DNA of 64,000 nucleotides from contig JBJDXR010000003.1 in the NCBI GenBank assembly GCA_051866775.1, positions 3,094 to 67,093 on the forward strand, read 5' to 3'. The notes below the pieces were generated by a model, which saw nothing but the letters and a program-made list of their open reading frames with translations, was not told the DNA's origin and did not search any database. Position numbers and translations under genes: made by a program. This document shows, in pieces, positions 60,626-64,000 of this stretch (the stretch's first letter is position 1; the number at the start of each line of letters is the position of its first letter). The DNA is from RUG626 sp051866775. Its GTDB lineage: Bacteria; Bacillota; Clostridia; Oscillospirales; Oscillospiraceae.

Positions 60626-60789
60626 TGAACTTTGCCGTGGCGCTGCTGCTGGGGCTGGTATTCGATATGGGTACCTGGGCTTCTGGTACGGCGATGCGAT
60701 CGCTGGCGTCACCCCCGCTCTTTATCGGCGGTGTCTATTACCTCACAGGCAGTTGGAAAACAAGAAGATACGTTGTCAGAGAAAATTGA
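60626..60789 (+). pseudogene. Fragment of a membrane protein C-terminus
   Basis: On the plus strand an open frame without start gives two hydrophobic segments (VNFAVALLLGLVFDMG and SPPLFIGGVYYLTGS) and ends KTRRYVVREN before a TGA at 60787-60789. The segments look like a genuine C-terminal membrane hairpin that lost its N-terminal part. I cannot name the family. It stands right before the terminator of the SDR gene. Confidence 0.3.
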
Positions 60790-60797
60790 CGAGGAAA

Positions 60798-60825
60798 GCC
60801 CGCCGGATATCCCGGCGGGCTCTTT
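60798..60825. terminator. Terminator of the SDR gene
   Basis: GCCCGCCGG pairs perfectly with CCGGCGGGC around a short loop, with T-rich flanks. Confidence 0.8.
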
Positions 60826-60851
60826 ATTATCGGTATTGAGGAAGACGGCGG

Positions 60852-61628
60852 TTATATGATCTCCGCCCCTCCGTCCACGGTGATGTTGCTGCCGGTGATG
60901 AAGCCGGAGTTTTCACACAGCATGTAGATGACGGCACCGGCCAGCTCCGAGGGGGTGCCCATGCGGCCCACGGGGATGCTGTTGATCCATGTCTTGATAT
61001 ACTCCGGGCTGTTGTTGTCCAGCATGTCGGTGTGGATGTATCCGGGGCTCAGGCAGTTGACGCGGATGCCTCGCTTGGCCCACTCGTTTGCCAGAGACTT
61101 GGCCATCATGACCACGCCGGCCTTGGAGGCGTTGTAAGAGGCTTGAGGCTGGGGTGTGGGGACCATGTGACTGGCGTTGGATGCGGTTATGACGATGGAG
61201 CCCTTGAGGCCGCGCTCCAGAAGGGGCCGGGCGAAGGCCTGGCAGCAGTAGAAGGCGCCGGTCAGATTGATTCCTATGACCCGGTTCCACTCCTCGGGGG
61301 TCACCAGCTCTGCGGGCTTGTGGATAGTGATGCCGGCGTTGTTGACCAGCATGTCGGGCAGACCCATCTCTCGCTCAATATCGGCAAAGAGTGCCTGCAC
61401 CTGTTCGTAGTCGGAGACGTCACAGCCGAAGCCACCGCAGCGGACCCCGTATTTTTCGGCGAGCTCTGCGGCCACTTTCTGGGAGGCCTCTTTGTTGGTG
61501 GAGACGACAGCCACGTTGGCACCGGCGTCAGCGATGTGCTCCGCAAGGCCGCGGCCGATGCCGCGGGTCGCCCCCGTCACTACTACGGTGTGGCCCTTTA
61601 TGGAAAACAGTTGTTCATAGGAAACCAT
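60852..61628 (-). CDS. Short-chain dehydrogenase/reductase (SDR)
   Basis: This 258-residue classical SDR has the NAD(P)-binding TGATRGIGRG, the structural NNAG, catalytic Ser in TASNAS and the Tyr-Lys pair in SYNASK. The C-terminal GSNITVDGG is typical for the FabG/polyol group. It is nearest in style to gluconate 5-dehydrogenase, KduD or sorbitol/mannitol dehydrogenases acting on sugar alcohols; the substrate cannot be decided. It is monocistronic, next to the mobile-element scar. AGG before the ATG is weak. Confidence 0.92.
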   Translation of the reverse strand: MVSYEQLFSIKGHTVVVTGATRGIGRGLAEHIADAGANVAVVSTNKEASQKVAAELAEKYGVRCGGFGCDVSDYEQVQALFADIEREMGLPDMLVNNAGITIHKPAELVTPEEWNRVIGINLTGAFYCCQAFARPLLERGLKGSIVITASNASHMVPTPQPQASYNASKAGVVMMAKSLANEWAKRGIRVNCLSPGYIHTDMLDNNSPEYIKTWINSIPVGRMGTPSELAGAVIYMLCENSGFITGSNITVDGGAEII

Positions 61629-62024
61629 GTGTTTTTACCTCGCTTTATTATTATGTAGTTACCATTGATTGACGGTATTTAAAGTTTAACATAATTTTAC
61701 GGCTTTTACAAGGGCGTGTAAGCTTGACGGTATGGATACCCTGCGCTGTGAGGTTGTGGAACTGATACAAGACGAAGCCACAATTCCCGAAGTCTGTCCC
61801 ACCGAATCAGACGGAGGAGTATGTCTGTATGAAGTTGGAGCATTATGTGAGCTTCCTGCGTCGGAGAGCGGAGCGTGACTCCTGCTAAATCCCCCATCTC
61901 ACACTCTTTCCAACAATGAAACCGTTAAGCGAATGAAACACAATATATAGGCGATTTCTACATAGAGAACACTATAAAATGTGAATTTGCTTGATTTCAA
62001 TCATTATATTACTAATAATTTACT
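61629..62024. other. Gene-poor, AT-rich stretch with no supportable gene
   Basis: Only short frames occur. The best, a plus-strand frame from 61839 after GGAGG (MKLEHYVSFLRRRAERDSC, 19 residues), is too short to support. The DNA changes from GC-rich to AT-rich at about 61920, which suggests remnants of lost genes, in line with the scar on the other side of the SDR gene. Confidence 0.5.
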
Positions 62025-62058
62025 AAAGGTGCCTTGTTGGAGACAGGCGCTTTCTTTT
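62025..62058 (+). terminator. Terminator-like hairpin before pdxS
   Basis: AAAGGTGCCT pairs with AGGCGCTTT (one mismatch) and is followed by CTTTT. It probably ended a gene that is now lost, or lies in the leader of pdxS. Confidence 0.5.
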
Positions 62059-62106
62059 GTGTAATGAGATTTTATTTTTAATCTGATAATATAAAATTCT
62101 TCTTAT

Positions 62107-62137
62107 TTGACTATTTTTATATGATCAGATTTATTAT
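62107..62137 (+). promoter_or_regulatory. Candidate pdxS promoter
   Basis: TTGACT and TATTAT are separated by 19 bp, longer than optimum, 39 bp before pdxS. A regulator may be needed; no pdxR gene is adjacent. Confidence 0.4.
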
Positions 62138-62175
62138 ATACTACCTGCATAACTTAATGTATTGGGGACAGAAAA

Positions 62176-63051
62176 ATGTCAGAAAACCGTTATGAATTAA
62201 ATAAAAATCTCGCACAGATGCTCAAGGGCGGCGTTATTATGGATGTCACCACACCTGAGCAGGCAAAGATAGCGGAAGAGGCGGGCGCCTGTGCCGTAAT
62301 GGCATTGGAGCGTATCCCGGCGGATATCCGTGCAGCAGGCGGCGTCTCCCGTATGAGCGATCCTAAGATGATCAAGGGTATTCAGGAGGCCGTCTCGATC
62401 CCCGTTATGGCAAAATGCCGCATAGGTCACTTTACAGAAGCCCAGATCCTTCAGGCGATAGAGATCGACTATATTGATGAGAGTGAAGTGCTCTCCCCGG
62501 CAGACGACAAATACCACATTGACAAAACAAAGTTTGATGTGCCGTTTGTCTGCGGCGCTAAAGACCTGGGGGAGGCTCTCAGAAGGATTAACGAGGGCGC
62601 GGCAATGATCCGCACCAAGGGCGAGCCGGGAACAGGAGATGTTGTTCAGGCAGTCCATCATATGAGAATGATGCAGTCTGAGATCCGCAGGATCGGCTCA
62701 ATGGCTGAGGATGAGCTGTTCGACACCGCAAAAGAGCTGCGTGTCCCTTATGAGCTGGTACTGTATGTACACGAAAACAAGAAGCTCCCTGTTGTAAATT
62801 TTGCCGCGGGAGGCGTTGCAACACCTGCAGACGCTGCACTTATGATGCAGCTGGGAGCTGAGGGCGTGTTCGTCGGCTCCGGGATATTTAAGTCCGGAAA
62901 TCCGAAAAAGAGAGCTGCGGCGATAGTTAAAGCGGTAACAAACTATACCGACGCCAAAATGCTGGCCGAGTTATCTGAGGATCTCGGTGAAGCGATGGTA
63001 GGCATCAACGAGCAGGAAATTGAATTGTTGATGGCTGAAAGAGGAAAGTAA
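62176..63051 (+). CDS. pdxS: Pyridoxal 5'-phosphate synthase subunit PdxS
   Basis: This 291-residue TIM-barrel enzyme makes pyridoxal 5'-phosphate from ribose 5-phosphate, glyceraldehyde 3-phosphate and ammonia. It forms a dodecamer that binds twelve PdxT. The N-terminal GGVIMDVTTPEQAKIAEEAG (20 residues) and VMALERIPADIR are diagnostic; catalytic Lys residues are in MAKCRIGH and MIRTKGEPGTG. It lies 3 bp before pdxT. Confidence 0.98.
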   Translation: MSENRYELNKNLAQMLKGGVIMDVTTPEQAKIAEEAGACAVMALERIPADIRAAGGVSRMSDPKMIKGIQEAVSIPVMAKCRIGHFTEAQILQAIEIDYIDESEVLSPADDKYHIDKTKFDVPFVCGAKDLGEALRRINEGAAMIRTKGEPGTGDVVQAVHHMRMMQSEIRRIGSMAEDELFDTAKELRVPYELVLYVHENKKLPVVNFAAGGVATPADAALMMQLGAEGVFVGSGIFKSGNPKKRAAAIVKAVTNYTDAKMLAELSEDLGEAMVGINEQEIELLMAERGK

Positions 63052-63054
63052 ACA

Positions 63055-63627
63055 ATGCAGATCGCTGTACTTGCCCTGCAAGGGGCTTTCCTGGAGCATG
63101 AGCAGATGCTTTCACGGCTTGGAATCCCTTCCTTTGAGATCCGGCAGAAACGGGACATGGAGAAATCCTTTGACGGTTTGATTATCCCCGGAGGCGAAAG
63201 TACCGTGCAGGGCAAGCTAATGAGAGAACTGGAGCTTTTTGAACCGCTCAAGAAGCTCATATCGGCAGGACTTCCTGTATTCGGTACCTGTGCCGGACTG
63301 ATTTTGCTGGCAAAGAGAATAGAAAACGATGACAGGGTGCATTTTGCCACAATGGATATAACGGCGGTGCGCAACGCCTATGGAAGGCAGCTGGGCAGCT
63401 TTTATACGAAAGCGGAATTTACGGGTATCGGACAAGTACCTATGACCTTTATTCGCGCTCCTTTTATCAAGGAGGTCTCCGGAGAAGCGGAGATTCTTGC
63501 GGCCGTTAACGGGCAGATCGTTGCGGCACGCCAGGGTAACCAGCTTGTGACAGCATTTCATCCCGAGCTTAACGACGATCTGTCTGTCCATAAGTATTTT
63601 GCGGATATGGTTAAGGCGCATAAGTAA
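63055..63627 (+). CDS. pdxT: Pyridoxal 5'-phosphate synthase glutaminase PdxT
   Basis: This 190-residue class I glutamine amidotransferase supplies ammonia to PdxS. It starts with IAVLALQGAFLEH. The oxyanion GGES is in IIPGGESTV, the catalytic Cys in FGTCAGLILLA, and the His-Glu pair in TAFHPELNDD. Full-length. The two genes suffice for vitamin B6 synthesis without the DXP pathway. Confidence 0.98.
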   Translation: MQIAVLALQGAFLEHEQMLSRLGIPSFEIRQKRDMEKSFDGLIIPGGESTVQGKLMRELELFEPLKKLISAGLPVFGTCAGLILLAKRIENDDRVHFATMDITAVRNAYGRQLGSFYTKAEFTGIGQVPMTFIRAPFIKEVSGEAEILAAVNGQIVAARQGNQLVTAFHPELNDDLSVHKYFADMVKAHK

Positions 63628-63672
63628 AAACTGCCGTTGGAAAGCCGTTTTTAACTCGATATTGTTTAATTG

Positions 63673-63712
63673 AAAAAGCAGACTGCGGTCACTGACCGCA
63701 GTCTGCTTTTTT
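63673..63712. terminator. Bidirectional terminator
   Basis: AAAAAGCAGACTGCGGT pairs perfectly with its complement (17 bp) around CACTG, with a T run on each strand. It serves pdxT and the convergent galE. Confidence 0.92.
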
Positions 63713-63722
63713 GTAAAAGATT

Positions 63723-64000
63723 TTATTTTCCGTATCCGTCCGGATGGGACTGGTGCCAGCTCCATGCGTCGGCAATGATCTCATCAAGGCCTTTTTTGGG
63801 CCTCCAGCCGAGTATATTGGCGGCCCTCTCGTTTGAGGCGATGAGTACCGACGGATCGCCTGCCCGGCGCGGTTCCACCTTTGCGGGAATTGCGCATCCG
63901 GTGATGCGCCTGGCACTCTCGATTATCTCCCTGACCGAGAAGCCGTCTCCGCTTCCCAGATTGAATATGCCGCTCTCCCCGGTATTTTCAAGGTGCTCCA
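63723..64000 (-). CDS. galE: UDP-glucose 4-epimerase, C-terminal part only
   Basis: The gene enters from the right edge on the minus strand, so only the last 92 codons are visible. The stretch GIFNLGSGDGFSVREIIESA, then EPRRAGDPSVLIASNERA and LGWRPKKGLDEIIADAW are diagnostic of the C-terminal part of GalE. The enzyme interconverts UDP-glucose and UDP-galactose with bound NAD. The N-terminal Rossmann fold and catalytic Tyr lie outside the window. Confidence 0.9.
   Translation of the reverse strand, partial: EHLENTGESGIFNLGSGDGFSVREIIESARRITGCAIPAKVEPRRAGDPSVLIASNERAANILGWRPKKGLDEIIADAWSWHQSHPDGYGK

Noticed and set aside
61706..61897. Minus-strand open frame of 63 codons
   Set aside because: No ribosome-binding site, no family resemblance, and located in a stretch that looks like decayed DNA.
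1..64000. CRISPR arrays, tRNA or rRNA genes and complete insertion sequences
   Set aside because: No regularly spaced repeats, no cloverleaf with TTCGAxTC arm, no rRNA core sequence and no transposase frame were found by eye on either strand. A covariance-model search could still reveal a small RNA.

Overview
The window looks like a chromosomal segment of a low-oxygen, Gram-positive gut-type Firmicute, most likely class Clostridia, order Oscillospirales. This placement is inferred from gene content and order, not from a marker-gene match. Supporting features are: moderately high G+C coding DNA with AT-rich promoters; the ylxM-ffh-rpsP-khpA-rimM-trmD order; an M24 peptidase followed by EF-P; a CD1247-type zinc-ribbon protein; a paired M16 peptidase locus; FtsEX with a LytM hydrolase; an oxygen-sensitive glycyl-radical enzyme with its activase; a FucO-type iron alcohol dehydrogenase; and no outer-membrane genes. 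No rRNA, tRNA, CRISPR array or intact mobile element was seen.

Layout. 1-9.2 kb: tail of a secreted protein, a GH18-like protein, yqeG, M24 peptidase, efp, an acidic zinc-ribbon protein, an ABC-F ATPase with a YdcF-like protein, and an ECF sigma/anti-sigma pair. 9.3-11.4 kb: fucO, a small cysteine-rich ORF behind a good promoter, and a low-GC acetyltransferase. 11.5-16.4 kb (minus): the translation/secretion operon ylxM-ffh-rpsP-khpA-rimM-trmD-M29 aminopeptidase, driven by a perfect consensus promoter. 16.5-23.9 kb: a 2458-residue cyclic beta-glucan synthase-like enzyme, divergent from that operon. 24-28 kb: two M16 peptidases, lgt and a coiled-coil protein. 28-34 kb: trmL and the lower glycolytic genes pgk, tpiA, gpmI and eno. 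34-37.5 kb: an amino-acid ABC importer and a DUF4349 lipoprotein. 37.5-42.7 kb (minus): a two-component system with a MacB/FtsX-type ABC exporter. 42.9-46.1 kb (minus): a glycyl-radical enzyme and its activase. 46.4-50.9 kb: prfA, a Sua5/TsaC-type synthase, coaE, an M18 aminopeptidase and tepA. 50.9-52.4 kb (minus): a mutarotase-like protein and a DUF4830 protein. 52.7-57.2 kb: a PucR/CdaR-type regulator, ftsE, ftsX, an M23 hydrolase and a VanZ-like protein. 57.2-60 kb: an unrecognised protein, greA and lysS. 60-62 kb: a scar of decayed mobile-element pieces beginning with a Tn916-type excisionase, and an SDR dehydrogenase. 62.2-64 kb: pdxS-pdxT and the 3' end of galE.

Most of the window is core metabolism and information processing. 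The most unusual locus is the glycyl-radical enzyme: it keeps the radical glycine motif, but its presumed catalytic cysteine sits in a Ser-Cys-Met-Gly context without the Glu found in the characterised dehydratases. Other points of interest are an amino-acid importer ATPase with an insertion of about 50 residues, spaced GTCAC repeats in front of the ABC exporter, two divergent promoters sharing one -35 region, a tepA ribosome-binding site buried in the preceding terminator, and the regulator-FtsEX-LytM cluster.
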